Source: JBPYFK01 sp051984675 (lineage in GTDB: Bacteria > Actinomycetota > Actinomycetes > Mycobacteriales > Pseudonocardiaceae). Taken from it: a stretch of 64,000 nt of DNA. The notes under the pieces were generated by a model. It did not search any database. It worked only from the letters and a program-made list of their open reading frames with translations, and was not told the origin of the DNA. Where the stretch lies: positions 1 to 64,000 of the forward strand of contig JBPYFK010000139.1 of the NCBI GenBank assembly GCA_051984675.1, in the 5' to 3' direction. Below, in pieces: positions 41,278 to 49,556 of this stretch (position 1 is the stretch's first letter; each line of letters opens with the position of its first letter). The position numbers and the translations under genes were made by a program.

Positions 41278-41673
41278 TCACGTACCGGGACTGCGTCGGC
41301 GACGCCGCAGCAGCTTCCTGAGCGCGTGTCTACCGCGCTGCGGCGCATGGGTCAGGGCGGACGCTGCTACCCCGACAGGCGGCCACGGAGGAAGGGCCAC
41401 GTCGATGGTCAACGCCCTGAGCCGGTGCCGACCGGCGTGTGCATGAGCGCGTTCAGCGGCTCGCCGCCTGCGCTCGGCCATCACGGCGTCCCGGATCTGC
41501 CATACGGTCACCGCGCCAGGACCAGCTCCAGCGTGCTGGCCGTAGCCGCCGCGCAGCGGCATCACCGCAAGCGCGGCGGCCGTGCAAACGGCGAACACGC
41601 CGACTGCCACGAACATCACCCCGCCGGAGGCGGCGGGCATCAGGACCCCCAACGCGTCCCACACCGGCCGCAT
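41278..41673 (-). CDS. Small membrane protein following the zf-HC3 gene
   Basis: 131 aa. MRPVWDALGVLMPAASGG then one hydrophobic helix (VMFVAVGVFAVCTAAALAVM), followed by a basic cytoplasmic tail with many Arg/His/Ala. ATG 41673 has ggaggtgg upstream and starts 1 nt after the stop of the zinc-finger gene (TGACATG), so the two form an operon. Function unknown. Confidence 0.7.
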   Translation of the reverse strand: MRPVWDALGVLMPAASGGVMFVAVGVFAVCTAAALAVMPLRGGYGQHAGAGPGAVTVWQIRDAVMAERRRRAAERAHAHAGRHRLRALTIDVALPPWPPVGVAASALTHAPQRGRHALRKLLRRRRRSPGT

Positions 41674-41674
41674 G

Positions 41675-41944
41675 TCACGACCACCTCCGATCCGTCCCGG
41701 CACCCACACGTTCGGCGGCAACGCGGGAATCCCGCCGTTCCAGCGCCCGTGACCAGCACTCCGGGCACGTCGGCGCCAGCCACTCGATCTTGCCGGGATC
41801 GCCGATCGTCGCGGTCATCCCGCACAGGGTCTCGCGGACCTGACCTTCGCGCGGTCTCAGGAGCGGGTCCAGCGCATGCCGTTGCCCGGCAAAGGGCCGC
41901 CAGTACACCACCGGCCCCTGGTCCTGGAACGGGTGAAGCCGCAT
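41675..41944 (-). CDS. zf-HC3-type zinc-finger protein
   Basis: 89 aa with the spaced ligands of actinobacterial zf-HC3 proteins: His in AGQRHALDP, Cys in RETLCGMTAT, and CxxC in WLAPTCPECW. ATG 41944 is preceded by aaggagg. Small zinc proteins of this type commonly sit beside XRE/DUF397 regulator genes, as here (divergent at 42147). Role unknown. Confidence 0.8.
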   Translation of the reverse strand: MRLHPFQDQGPVVYWRPFAGQRHALDPLLRPREGQVRETLCGMTATIGDPGKIEWLAPTCPECWSRALERRDSRVAAERVGAGTDRRWS

Positions 41945-42146
41945 CGCGCTCCTCCTTGCTGTGGCGGGGAAAGCGGCGGCTCCGACCGATCGGGGAAGGG
42001 GAGGTCACGACCGAAGCCGCCGCCAGACCAGTGACTGTGCGTGTTGCTATCGTCACTGTCCACACACAACGTACGTCAAGATCAGTTAATCACCTACGAC
42101 CTGAGCCTGATCGTGTGTGCGATCCGCACCCCATCGGAGGACTGCC

Positions 42147-43013
42147 ATGGCACCAAAGTCGCCGACGGTCGCAAGCTGGGAGCTGGGACGGCGCTTGCGC
42201 GAAAAGCGCGAGGAAACCGGATACTCCTCAGCGACGGCTGCCAGGCGGGTCGGTGTCGCTCCCGCCTACCTGTCTGACGTGGAGAACGGCAAGAAGAAGC
42301 TGGCGAAGGAGCGGCTCCGCGTAGTGGTCGAGGAGTACGGCTTCGACGCGAACGAAGCCGAAGAACTCGAAGCGCTCCGCGAAGAAGCCAGCCATCGGGG
42401 CTGGTGGAACAGCTACTCCGGGATCTTCAGCGATGACCTGCTCAGGTTCATCGGCTACGAGTACGGGGCCGCGAGCGTTCGGGTACACGACGGTGGCTTG
42501 GTGAACGGCCTGCTCCAGACGGAGGACTACGCTCGCGCGGTCATGGAGGCCGGAGCGCCCAACCTGCGACTGGCGCATGTGGACCGGCAGCTCAAGGCCC
42601 GGATGATGCGGCAACGCCGCGTCTTTGGCGACGAGCCCGTGCGCCTCACGGCGGTCATGAGCGAAGCCGCCGTCAGGCAGCAGGTTGGCGGACCGGAGGT
42701 CCTTGCCGGGCAGCTTCGGCGTCTCCTGGACGTGATCGACACCCGTAGCGAGACCGTCGAGATCCGCGTGGTTCCCTTCTCGGCCCCCGCCCACCCGGCG
42801 ATGAACGCATCCTCGTTCCACGTGATGACCTTCCCCAGTCCGCGACTACCCACCATCGTCTGGCAGGAGTCCGTGACCTCGACCCAGCTCATCTCCGATC
42901 CGCTCACGGCCCGCGACTACGCCCTGTCCCACGCGGAGGCCATGAAAACCGCTCTCAACAGGAACGATTCCGCTGACCTGATGAAGAAGGTGGTCAAGGA
43001 GCTAGAGTCGTAG
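42147..43013 (+). CDS. XRE-family regulator with DUF5753 domain
   Basis: 288 aa. N-terminal helix-turn-helix (LGRRLREKREETGYSSATAA, RRVGVAPAYLSDVENGKKKL), then the DUF5753 region (VHDGGLVNGLLQTEDYARAV, RQRRVFGDEPVRLTAVMSEA, VEIRVVPFSAPAHPAM). ATG 42147 has cggagg 6 nt upstream; the frame opens at 42117. It is followed 2 bp later by a DUF397 gene, the standard actinomycete XRE/DUF397 pair (BldB/WhiJ-like or abaA-type systems) linked to development and antibiotic control. Confidence 0.94.
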   Translation: MAPKSPTVASWELGRRLREKREETGYSSATAARRVGVAPAYLSDVENGKKKLAKERLRVVVEEYGFDANEAEELEALREEASHRGWWNSYSGIFSDDLLRFIGYEYGAASVRVHDGGLVNGLLQTEDYARAVMEAGAPNLRLAHVDRQLKARMMRQRRVFGDEPVRLTAVMSEAAVRQQVGGPEVLAGQLRRLLDVIDTRSETVEIRVVPFSAPAHPAMNASSFHVMTFPSPRLPTIVWQESVTSTQLISDPLTARDYALSHAEAMKTALNRNDSADLMKKVVKELES

Positions 43014-43015
43014 CC

Positions 43016-43210
43016 ATGGCTGCGGGGATGCTGCGCGCACGGTCGAACTGGCGAAAGTCCAGTTACAGCGCCACGAACGCGTATTGTGTCGAGGTGGCGG
43101 TCACAGCAGGCGCTGTTGCCGTCCGCGACACCAAGGACCGCGACGGCGGCGTGATCGCGTTCCGCCGCTGCAAGTGGGCCGCCTTCCTCGGTCAGTTGAA
43201 GGCCCGCTAG
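43016..43210 (+). CDS. DUF397-family small protein
   Basis: 64 aa: WRKSSYSATNAYCVEVA and AVAVRDTKDRDGGVIAFRRC show the full DUF397 pattern (W-x-K-S-x-x-S, C-V-E-V, V-R-D-x-K). It starts 2 nt after the XRE stop and is presumably its functional partner; in related pairs the small protein modulates the regulator or acts toxin-like when unpaired. Confidence 0.93.
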   Translation: MAAGMLRARSNWRKSSYSATNAYCVEVAVTAGAVAVRDTKDRDGGVIAFRRCKWAAFLGQLKAR

Positions 43211-43294
43211 CGATCGCCACGGTCACGGCTGGCCGTTAACGGAATCCTGATACGAAATGCTCTCACCTAACGTCGTGTGGGGGACAATGTCAGT

Positions 43295-43909
43295 GTGACT
43301 ATGTCGACTTCGCCGTGGCTGACGGTGACCGGGTGGGCTGCCGGTATCTGCTGGGGACTGTTCGCGGTGGTCTGGCTGGCGGGCGCGATCTACAACGCGT
43401 TCCGGGGACCGGCCACGCAACGGCGGTCGGGTGCGAACCTGCCGTACGTGCTCGCGTCCGTCGCGATCGTCTGGGGTGCCCTTCGCCTGCTCCCGCCGAG
43501 CGCGTGGCGCTGGTCCACCGTTGAGGCATCCTGGGTTCGCGCGCTTGGCCTGGTGATACTCGTTGCCGCGACCGCCTTCACGCTGTGGGCACGCGGTGTT
43601 CTCGGCGTCATGTGGAGTTCGGTCGCGGTACTCAAGGATGAGCACGCACTCCGCACGACCGGGCCATACGGGATCACCCGGCACCCCATCTACACCGGAC
43701 TCCTGGGCATGCTGCTGGGGACTGCGTTACTGAGTGGTCTCGGGCCCTGGGCAGCACTGTTCGTCTTGGCCACCCTGCTCTTCCAGTGGAAGATCTACAC
43801 CGAAGAGCGCCTTCTGGCGCAGATTTTCCCGGGCGATTACGAGAAGTACCGCAACCAGGTTCCCCAACTGATCCCCGGCTTGGGCGCGTTCAAACGCCGG
43901 TCGACGTGA
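43295..43909 (+). CDS. Isoprenylcysteine carboxyl methyltransferase-like membrane protein
   Basis: ~204 aa, 4-5 transmembrane helices (GICWGLFAVVWLAGAIYNAF; LGLVILVAATAFTLWARGVL). The C-terminal half carries the ICMT/PEMT signature: LRTTGPYGITRHPIYTGLLG, then EERLLAQIFPGDYEKYRNQV (RHP and the E-E/Y-x-x-Y region). Likely methylates a small or lipid substrate with SAM. The GTG at 43295 or ATG at 43301 are plausible; the frame opens at 43277. 30 bp before the next gene, probably co-transcribed. Confidence 0.85.
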   Translation: MTMSTSPWLTVTGWAAGICWGLFAVVWLAGAIYNAFRGPATQRRSGANLPYVLASVAIVWGALRLLPPSAWRWSTVEASWVRALGLVILVAATAFTLWARGVLGVMWSSVAVLKDEHALRTTGPYGITRHPIYTGLLGMLLGTALLSGLGPWAALFVLATLLFQWKIYTEERLLAQIFPGDYEKYRNQVPQLIPGLGAFKRRST

Positions 43910-43939
43910 GTCAGGATTCCGCCAGCTCGGAGAGGGCGC

Positions 43940-44941
43940 ATGAAAGCACTGCGATTCGACCGCATCGGGAGCCTCGACGCACTTTCCTACGTTGACCTGC
44001 CCGTTCCCGAGTCGAAGCCGGATGAGGTGCGGGTGCGCGTGCACGCCGCGGGCATCAACCCGAGTGACATCAAGAACGTGTTGGGACAGTTTCCGTACAC
44101 CACCGTGCCACGCACACCCGGGCGCGACTTCGCTGGCGTGGTGGTGGACGGACCGCCGGAGCTGCTGGACCAGGAAGTCTGGGGAAGCGATGGCGCACTC
44201 GGCTTCACCCGCGACGGGACGCATGCCGAGTACGTCCTGGTACCAGAGGACAGCATCGCGCCGAAGCCGGCAAACCTGTCGTTCGCTGAGGCCGCCAGCT
44301 GCGGAGTTCCGTATCTCACCGCGCTGGAGGCGCTCGACCGCACCGGGGTCGGTCCAGACACCACGATCGTGATCATTGGGTTGGGCGCCGTGGGTCGGGC
44401 CGCCGTCGATCTCGCCCACGCACGCGGTGCCCGAATCCTGGTGGGCGTGCGACGCGCCGAGCAGGTCGCGTCGCTGCGGGACCAGGAGATCGCGGCCATC
44501 GCGTTGGGATCGCCGGAGGGATTCGACGCCGCGGTGCGCGATCACTTCCCGGGCGGCGCCGACGTCGTTTTCGACACCACCGGCTTCTGGCTCCCCGCGG
44601 CCGTGTCGGCGCTGACCGAAGGCGGGAGCATCTGCGTGATCGCGGCGCCCGAGGACGGCCATGTGCGCGTGCCGGTGCTCGATCTCTATCGCCGTGGCGC
44701 CAGCATCGTCGGTGTGAACTCGTTGATGCGTGACACCGCGGGAAGAACGGCGGTGCTGGACAAGCTGCGCGCTTCCTTCGAGGAGGGCGTGTTGCCGCCC
44801 CCGAGCGGGATGATCCTCCGCCCCCTCGATGAAGGCGTGGCGACGTACCGCGTCGTCAGTGCTGGTGGTACGGACAAGTTCATCCTGACCATCGACCACC
44901 CGATGGGACCTACCCGGGACACGAGTTCGCGTCCCGAATGA
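43940..44941 (+). CDS. Quinone oxidoreductase/MDR-family NADPH oxidoreductase
   Basis: 333 aa, GroES-like N-terminal domain (VRVHAAGINPSDIKNVLGQF, VPRTPGRDFAGVV) and Rossmann domain with IVIIGLGAVGRAAVDLAHAR. No catalytic-zinc cysteine/histidine set, so it is of the zinc-independent quinone reductase type. ggagag upstream of the ATG. Operon partner of the ICMT-like gene. Ends 8 bp before the convergent PEP-mutase-like gene. Confidence 0.92.
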   Translation: MKALRFDRIGSLDALSYVDLPVPESKPDEVRVRVHAAGINPSDIKNVLGQFPYTTVPRTPGRDFAGVVVDGPPELLDQEVWGSDGALGFTRDGTHAEYVLVPEDSIAPKPANLSFAEAASCGVPYLTALEALDRTGVGPDTTIVIIGLGAVGRAAVDLAHARGARILVGVRRAEQVASLRDQEIAAIALGSPEGFDAAVRDHFPGGADVVFDTTGFWLPAAVSALTEGGSICVIAAPEDGHVRVPVLDLYRRGASIVGVNSLMRDTAGRTAVLDKLRASFEEGVLPPPSGMILRPLDEGVATYRVVSAGGTDKFILTIDHPMGPTRDTSSRPE

Positions 44942-44949
44942 TCGTTTGC

Positions 44950-45681
44950 TCAGGAGTCCACGATCTGCTCCAGTCGTTCCCGTAGCCAGGACTGTTGGGC
45001 CTCGAACACACCACTTCCGAACGAGATTCGCGCGACGCCGAGGTCCGCCAGCGCGGGAAGGGCGGCGTCGCCGGGCCGGTACATCACATTCACCGGCGCC
45101 GGTTCGACCGCCTGGACGAACTCGCGGACGAGGTCCGGCGAGGCCAGCAGGATCGGATACACACAGTCCGCTCCGGCGTCCAGGTAGCGCTTCGCGCGGT
45201 CGATCGCCTCTGGCAGGACCGCTGACTCGTCGTCAGTGCCCATGAACACGTCCACCCGGGCATTGACGACCAGGGAACCTCCCGCCGCGGACCGGATTTC
45301 CGCGAGCCGTTCAGCCTGCTGCCGCGCGTCCCGGAGCTTGCCGGTGCTGTGGTCGGTGTCCTCGAAGTTGCAGCCGACCGCACCCGCCGCCACCAGCCGC
45401 TCGACGAGTTCGCCCGGCGCGAGGCCGTAGCCGGCCTCGGCATCGACGGTCACCGGGACGTCGACCGCACGTGCGATCCGGGCCGCTGCGGCGAGCATCT
45501 CGCCCGCGGGCGCGTGCTCGTGATCCTCGTAGCCCAGTGACCGGGCCACCGCGCCGGAACTGGTGGCGACCGCGGGAAAGCCCACCGCGCCCACCAACCG
45601 AGCACTTGCGGCGTCCCAGGCGTTGGGCAGCACGACGGGACGACCGGGCACGTGCAGTGCGCGGAACGCGGTCGCGCTCAC
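44950..45681 (-). CDS. Isocitrate lyase/PEP mutase-family protein
   Basis: 243-aa TIM barrel: LPNAWDAASARLVGAVGFPA (substrate loop), SLGYEDHEHAPAGEML, VPVTVDAEAGYG (metal-binding D-x-E), CNFEDTDHSTGKLRDA and VNARVDVFMG. It lacks the KKCGH motif of isocitrate lyase and resembles oxaloacetate-decarboxylase/PEP-mutase-like proteins of unknown substrate. GTG 45681 overlaps the upstream gene's stop (GTGA). The frame continues upstream through that gene and is not used. Confidence 0.9.
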   Translation of the reverse strand: MSATAFRALHVPGRPVVLPNAWDAASARLVGAVGFPAVATSSGAVARSLGYEDHEHAPAGEMLAAAARIARAVDVPVTVDAEAGYGLAPGELVERLVAAGAVGCNFEDTDHSTGKLRDARQQAERLAEIRSAAGGSLVVNARVDVFMGTDDESAVLPEAIDRAKRYLDAGADCVYPILLASPDLVREFVQAVEPAPVNVMYRPGDAALPALADLGVARISFGSGVFEAQQSWLRERLEQIVDS

Positions 45682-46142
45682 CGCTCGTCCGCCGGCAGCG
45701 GCTTGCGGCCGGTGACACCCAGCCGGTTGAAGGCGTTGATCACGGTCGCCGCCCAGGCCACCACGACGTACTGCTCCTCCGTAAAGACCTTCGTGGCCTG
45801 CGCATACACCTCGTCGGGCACGTCCTGGTGTTCCGGCAGCCGGGTCATCGCCTCGGTCAGCTCCAGGGCAGCCCGCTCCTGCTCGCCGTACAGATCCGTC
45901 TCCCGCCAAGCCGACAGCACGAAGATCTTCCGCTCGCTCATGCCCGCCGCGCGGGCGTCGCGGGTGTGCATGTCCAGGCAGAACGCGCAGCCGTTGATCT
46001 GCGACGCACGGATCTTGACCAACTCGATCAGCGTCTGGTCCAAGCCGGCGTCGGCTGCGGACCTCTCGACCTTCTTGTGCAGCTCAAGCAGTGTCTTGTA
46101 GGCGTCGGGCAGTGCTGGCCCCAGTTGGATTCGCTCGCTCAT
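45678..46142 (-). CDS. Carboxymuconolactone decarboxylase/AhpD-like peroxidase
   Basis: 154 aa, all-helical. VKIRASQINGCAFCLDMHTR contains the redox CxxC with the downstream His of AhpD-like proteins, then ARAAGMSERKIFVLSAWRET and FTEEQYVVVAWAATVINAFN. Likely a thiol peroxidase or related antioxidant protein. Translationally coupled to the PEP-mutase-like gene and divergent from a MocR regulator that probably controls both. Confidence 0.92.
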   Translation of the reverse strand: MSERIQLGPALPDAYKTLLELHKKVERSAADAGLDQTLIELVKIRASQINGCAFCLDMHTRDARAAGMSERKIFVLSAWRETDLYGEQERAALELTEAMTRLPEHQDVPDEVYAQATKVFTEEQYVVVAWAATVINAFNRLGVTGRKPLPADER

Positions 46143-46187
46143 ACTTCGACCTTAGTGCCGGCTGGCACACGAGTATGGTCCAGTTGT
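46143..46187. promoter_or_regulatory. 45-bp divergent promoter with inverted repeat
   Basis: Contains gtgcc-ggct-ggcac (46155-46168) and TATGGT (46174-46179) 8 nt before the MocR ATG, which suggests a leaderless MocR transcript. The gap is too short for two separate promoters, so the two genes likely share overlapping control by the MocR protein. Confidence 0.5.
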
Positions 46188-47579
46188 ATGCGCGATCCGT
46201 GGTCCAGTGACGCCAGCAAGGACCTGCACCTTGGCTGGGATGGTGCCGGCGGCAGCACGGGGCTGGCCGAGGCCCTCCGCACGGCCATCCGCGACGGCCG
46301 GCTGGCGATGGGGGACGCGCTGCCGTCCACCCGCGCGCTTGCCGCCGACCTGGGCGTGGCTCGCGGGACGGTGAGCAAGGCGTACCAGCAACTCGCGGCC
46401 GAAGGGCACCTGCGCACCCGCCAGGGCACGGCGACGACGGTGGCCACGGGTGCGGTGACCGCGCCCGCAGCGCCGCGCTCGAATCCGGCGCATCCCGTCG
46501 CGGAGTCGGCGGTGAGCTGGAACTTCCTGCCGGGGCTACCGGACCTGTCGCTGTTCCCGCGCGCCCGCTGGCTTTCCGCGACCCGCCGCGTGCTCAGCCA
46601 TGCCCCTGCCCAGACCTTCGGCTACGGAGATCCGGCCGGTGAGCCCGCCCTGCGCACCGCGTTGGCGCGCTATCTCGGCCGCACCCGGGGCGTGCTCGCC
46701 ACGCCGGACCGGATCGTGATCTGTGCCGGCTACGGCCAGGGGATTTCGGTGCTCGCCAAGGTGTTGCTGGAACGCGGAGCTAGCGAGATGGCTTTCGAGG
46801 ACCCTTCGCTGCGGGTTTTCCGGGATTTCGCGGAGCGGGCCGGCCAGCACGTCGTTGGCGTCGGGGTCGACGAGCACGGCATATCGGTGTCCGATGTAGA
46901 CAGTCCGACGGTGGTCGTGACGCCGGCACACCAGTGGCCGCTCGGTGTCACGCTCTCCCCTGACCGCCGGGCGAGACTCGCACGATGGGCGCACCGCAGC
47001 GGCTCGCTGGTCATCGAAGACGACTATGACGGCGAGTTCCGGTTCGATCGGCAACCTGTCGGAGCGCTGCAGGCGCTCGCCCCGGAACGCGTCATCTACG
47101 CCGGAACCGCAAGCAAGACGCTGGCGCCGGGACTGCGCCTTGGCTGGCTCGTGCTGCCGGAGACGCTGGTGCGGCCCGTCCGGGCCGCACTGGCGGAAGC
47201 CGGGGCGCGTGGCCGCGCGTTGGAGCAACTGGTGCTGGCCGAGCTGCTGAACAACGGCGAGTACGACAAGCACGTCCGGCGCTGCCGGAACACCTACCGA
47301 TCCAGGCGTGACCGCCTGCTGCGCGCGCTCCCCGATTCCCTGTGGCCGGCCGGGATCGCGGCGGGCCTGCACATGGTGCTGATGCTGCCCGAGGACGGCC
47401 CGGACGAGCGGGCCGTGCGGGCTTCGGCTCGGCGACGCTCGGTCGCGGTCGACACGCTGGGTCCACATTGGATGGGCACGGTCGAGCCGAAGCAGGGGAT
47501 CATCATCGGGTACGCGGCTCCGGCGGAGCACGCCTTCGCCCCGGCCGTCAAGGCGTTGCTGGCCGCGGTGAAGGGTTGA
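46188..47579 (+). CDS. MocR/PdxR-family regulator (GntR-aminotransferase fusion)
   Basis: 463 aa. N-terminal GntR winged helix (LAEALRTAIRDGRLAMGDAL, PSTRALAADLGVARGTVSKA, YQQLAAEGHLRTRQGT) fused to a fold-type I aminotransferase domain (FGYGDPAGEPALRTALARYL, VTPAHQWPLGVTLS, IEDDYDGEFRFDR, YAGTASKTLAPGLRLGWLVL with the PLP lysine). MocR proteins sense PLP or amino compounds. Start at ATG 46188. Divergent from the AhpD-like/PEP-mutase-like pair, its likely target. Its 3' end overlaps the convergent BPL_N gene by 32 bp. Confidence 0.93.
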   Translation: MRDPWSSDASKDLHLGWDGAGGSTGLAEALRTAIRDGRLAMGDALPSTRALAADLGVARGTVSKAYQQLAAEGHLRTRQGTATTVATGAVTAPAAPRSNPAHPVAESAVSWNFLPGLPDLSLFPRARWLSATRRVLSHAPAQTFGYGDPAGEPALRTALARYLGRTRGVLATPDRIVICAGYGQGISVLAKVLLERGASEMAFEDPSLRVFRDFAERAGQHVVGVGVDEHGISVSDVDSPTVVVTPAHQWPLGVTLSPDRRARLARWAHRSGSLVIEDDYDGEFRFDRQPVGALQALAPERVIYAGTASKTLAPGLRLGWLVLPETLVRPVRAALAEAGARGRALEQLVLAELLNNGEYDKHVRRCRNTYRSRRDRLLRALPDSLWPAGIAAGLHMVLMLPEDGPDERAVRASARRRSVAVDTLGPHWMGTVEPKQGIIIGYAAPAEHAFAPAVKALLAAVKG

Positions 47580-48321
47580 CGGTGGTTTCGATCAGGTCGT
47601 AGCCGAGTTCGGGGTGGACGCCGTCGTGGTCGGGTACACCGGCACCGGTGTACCACGACTGGTCGGCTTCCGGGTGCGGTCCGACGACGCCGACCCGCCC
47701 CTTGCCGTAGTCGCAGACCACGGCGGCCGGCGCGCCCGAGCCGTAGGTGGCGAGCACCGTGGCCGCCGCATCCGGCCGTAGCCGGATCTCCGGCCCGTCC
47801 TGGAAATACATCGTGCGTTCCTGACCACGCCAGCGGACTCGGACGGCAGTGTCGTCGGCGGTGTGCACCGTCGCATGTGGACTGCCGGCGTACTCGGCGG
47901 TGTCTCCCGGGAGCAGCCCGAATCCCGGCGTCGAACCAGCGAGATACGCCCCCAGGCAGAAACCTAGATAGTGCCCGCCGGCACCAACCCAGTCGCGGAT
48001 GTCGTTGGCATACCGGCGAAGTTTGCGCCATGCCGGGTCCACATTGCCGCCGCCGGGCTGCGCGTAGACCACGGCCCGCGCCAACGACACCGGGTTCAGC
48101 ATCACTTCCTCGCCGGGTCCGCAGTACTCCACCCGGAAGCCGGTCGGCGAACTCCGCAGGAGCGCGGCGACGGCTTCCGAGCAGCCGGCGCATGAGGCCG
48201 GGCCGCGGTAGACCAGCGCCAGCGGCCGGTCGTCCGAGGTCAGGGCGGACACGCCGGCCCACCCGAGCCCGGCGACCGCGCCGGCCGCTGAGACACCGAT
48301 GAGGAACCGTCGCCGGTTCAA
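47548..48321 (-). CDS. Tat-exported BPL_N-domain (amidotransferase-like) protein
   Basis: 257 aa. N-terminal twin-arginine signal NRRRFLIGVSAAGAVAGLGW (residues 2-21). Then a biotin-protein-ligase N-terminal-like domain of class-I amidotransferase fold: LALVYRGPASCAGCSEAVAA, VVYAQPGGGNVD, and the nucleophile elbow YLGFCLGAYLAG with Cys122. The TTG start at 48321 overlaps the stop of the DUF418-like gene (TTGA at 48318-48321). It is the last gene of the NRPS operon and a paralogue of the 49553-50314 gene, but with an export signal. Substrate unknown; a C-N bond-cleaving or ligating role on an extracellular product is an inference. Confidence 0.85.
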   Translation of the reverse strand: MNRRRFLIGVSAAGAVAGLGWAGVSALTSDDRPLALVYRGPASCAGCSEAVAALLRSSPTGFRVEYCGPGEEVMLNPVSLARAVVYAQPGGGNVDPAWRKLRRYANDIRDWVGAGGHYLGFCLGAYLAGSTPGFGLLPGDTAEYAGSPHATVHTADDTAVRVRWRGQERTMYFQDGPEIRLRPDAAATVLATYGSGAPAAVVCDYGKGRVGVVGPHPEADQSWYTGAGVPDHDGVHPELGYDLIETTVNPSPRPATP

Positions 48322-49556
48322 CTTCGTTCGAACAGGGTTCGGGCTCGCTTGGCGAGCGCGCTGACCAGCCCCTCGAGCGGACCGCGCCCGGCGGTGAGCC
48401 GCCAGGCGATCCCCACCAGCACAACGGTGGCGACCTGCACGAGGTAGCCCGTCGTGGCGTCGAGGGTGTCGTAGTCGGAGTTGATGAACATGATGTGCCC
48501 GGTGTAGCAGGTCAGGGTCATGCTGCCCGCGCCGGCCAGCGGTTTCTGGACGAACGCGATCAGCGACCGCAGGACCGGTACGGTCACCCGTGCCAGCAGC
48601 AACATCGCGCCGAGGAGGGCGGCGGCAGCGCCGGCGGTGCCGACCAGGTCGGGTGACGTGCTCGTGTGCGGCGCGTCGACGGCCAGCCACCACCACGTGG
48701 AGGTCGGCGTAGTGCCGTCACCGCCCAGGGTGAGCAGCTCCCGGGTCTCGGGAACGGTCAGGACGCTGCCAGGCTGCGCGGCCCAGATCCGCGCCAGCCC
48801 GCCGTACCTGGTCAGCAGGAACACCGAGGTCAGGTGCGCACCGACGGCCATCGCGACGCCGGTGGCCAGCAGGCCGACCGCCACGCGGACCTTCCCCAGC
48901 GTCAGGCGCCCGATGACCAGGCCGGCACAGATGTAGGCCAGCCAGGGCAGCGCCGGGTACTCACCCGTGACGGCCAGCTCGGCGAGCAACCCGAGCGGGT
49001 GCTGCACCAGGTACCTGACGGTGGGGTTCAGCAAGGTCGGGGCCGGGAGGTGCGGCAACCAGAGGTGGGTCAGCACCGGCATCCCGCCCGCGACCGCCAC
49101 ACCGACGACCGCGACCAGCCAGGTGGGCAGGAACACCAGGGGAACAGCCAGCAGGAACAGTACCGCGTAGTACGGCAGGATCACCGCTCCGAGTGACGCG
49201 TCGGTGTAGCCCAGCACGAGACCGATGGCGCCGATCACCAGCGATCGGGTGACCAATGCCGCGACGGTCGACCCAGCGCGGCGGAGCCGGACTCGGCGGC
49301 GGCCGGTCATGAACGCGATCCCGATGCCCGCCATCACCGCGAAGGTCGCGGCGGCCCGGCCGCCGAAGAGGGCGAACATCAGCGTGGGGTTGCCGGTGGC
49401 GTCGGACTCGTACATCGAATGGACGGCGATCATGCCCAGCAGCGCCACCCCACGGGTCGCGTCCACCCCCACCAGCCGCCGATCGCGGGTGCTCGGCGCG
49501 CTTGCCGCCGGGGTCGTCGGGTGGCTGGGCGTGTCCAGCACGGCGGTCGCGGTCAT
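48318..49556 (-). CDS. DUF418/HGSNAT-like multi-pass membrane protein
   Basis: 412 aa, ~10 hydrophobic helices. RRLVGVDATRGVALLGMIAV followed by HSMYE is the heparan-alpha-glucosaminide N-acetyltransferase-like signature with its putative catalytic His; later QKPLAGAGSMTLTCYTGHIM resembles the DUF418 C-terminal region. Such proteins are proposed to carry acyl groups across the membrane. Both ends overlap neighbours (ATGA at 49553-49556, TTGA at 48318-48321). It sits between two BPL_N genes in the NRPS operon, which suggests acyl modification of the same product (inference). Confidence 0.85.
   Translation of the reverse strand: MTATAVLDTPSHPTTPAASAPSTRDRRLVGVDATRGVALLGMIAVHSMYESDATGNPTLMFALFGGRAAATFAVMAGIGIAFMTGRRRVRLRRAGSTVAALVTRSLVIGAIGLVLGYTDASLGAVILPYYAVLFLLAVPLVFLPTWLVAVVGVAVAGGMPVLTHLWLPHLPAPTLLNPTVRYLVQHPLGLLAELAVTGEYPALPWLAYICAGLVIGRLTLGKVRVAVGLLATGVAMAVGAHLTSVFLLTRYGGLARIWAAQPGSVLTVPETRELLTLGGDGTTPTSTWWWLAVDAPHTSTSPDLVGTAGAAAALLGAMLLLARVTVPVLRSLIAFVQKPLAGAGSMTLTCYTGHIMFINSDYDTLDATTGYLVQVATVVLVGIAWRLTAGRGPLEGLVSALAKRARTLFERS

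Noticed and set aside
47548..48696. N-terminal extension of the second BPL_N gene to 382 codons
   Set aside because: The extension overlaps the DUF418-like gene out of frame; TTG 48321 gives a Tat signal and a coupled start.
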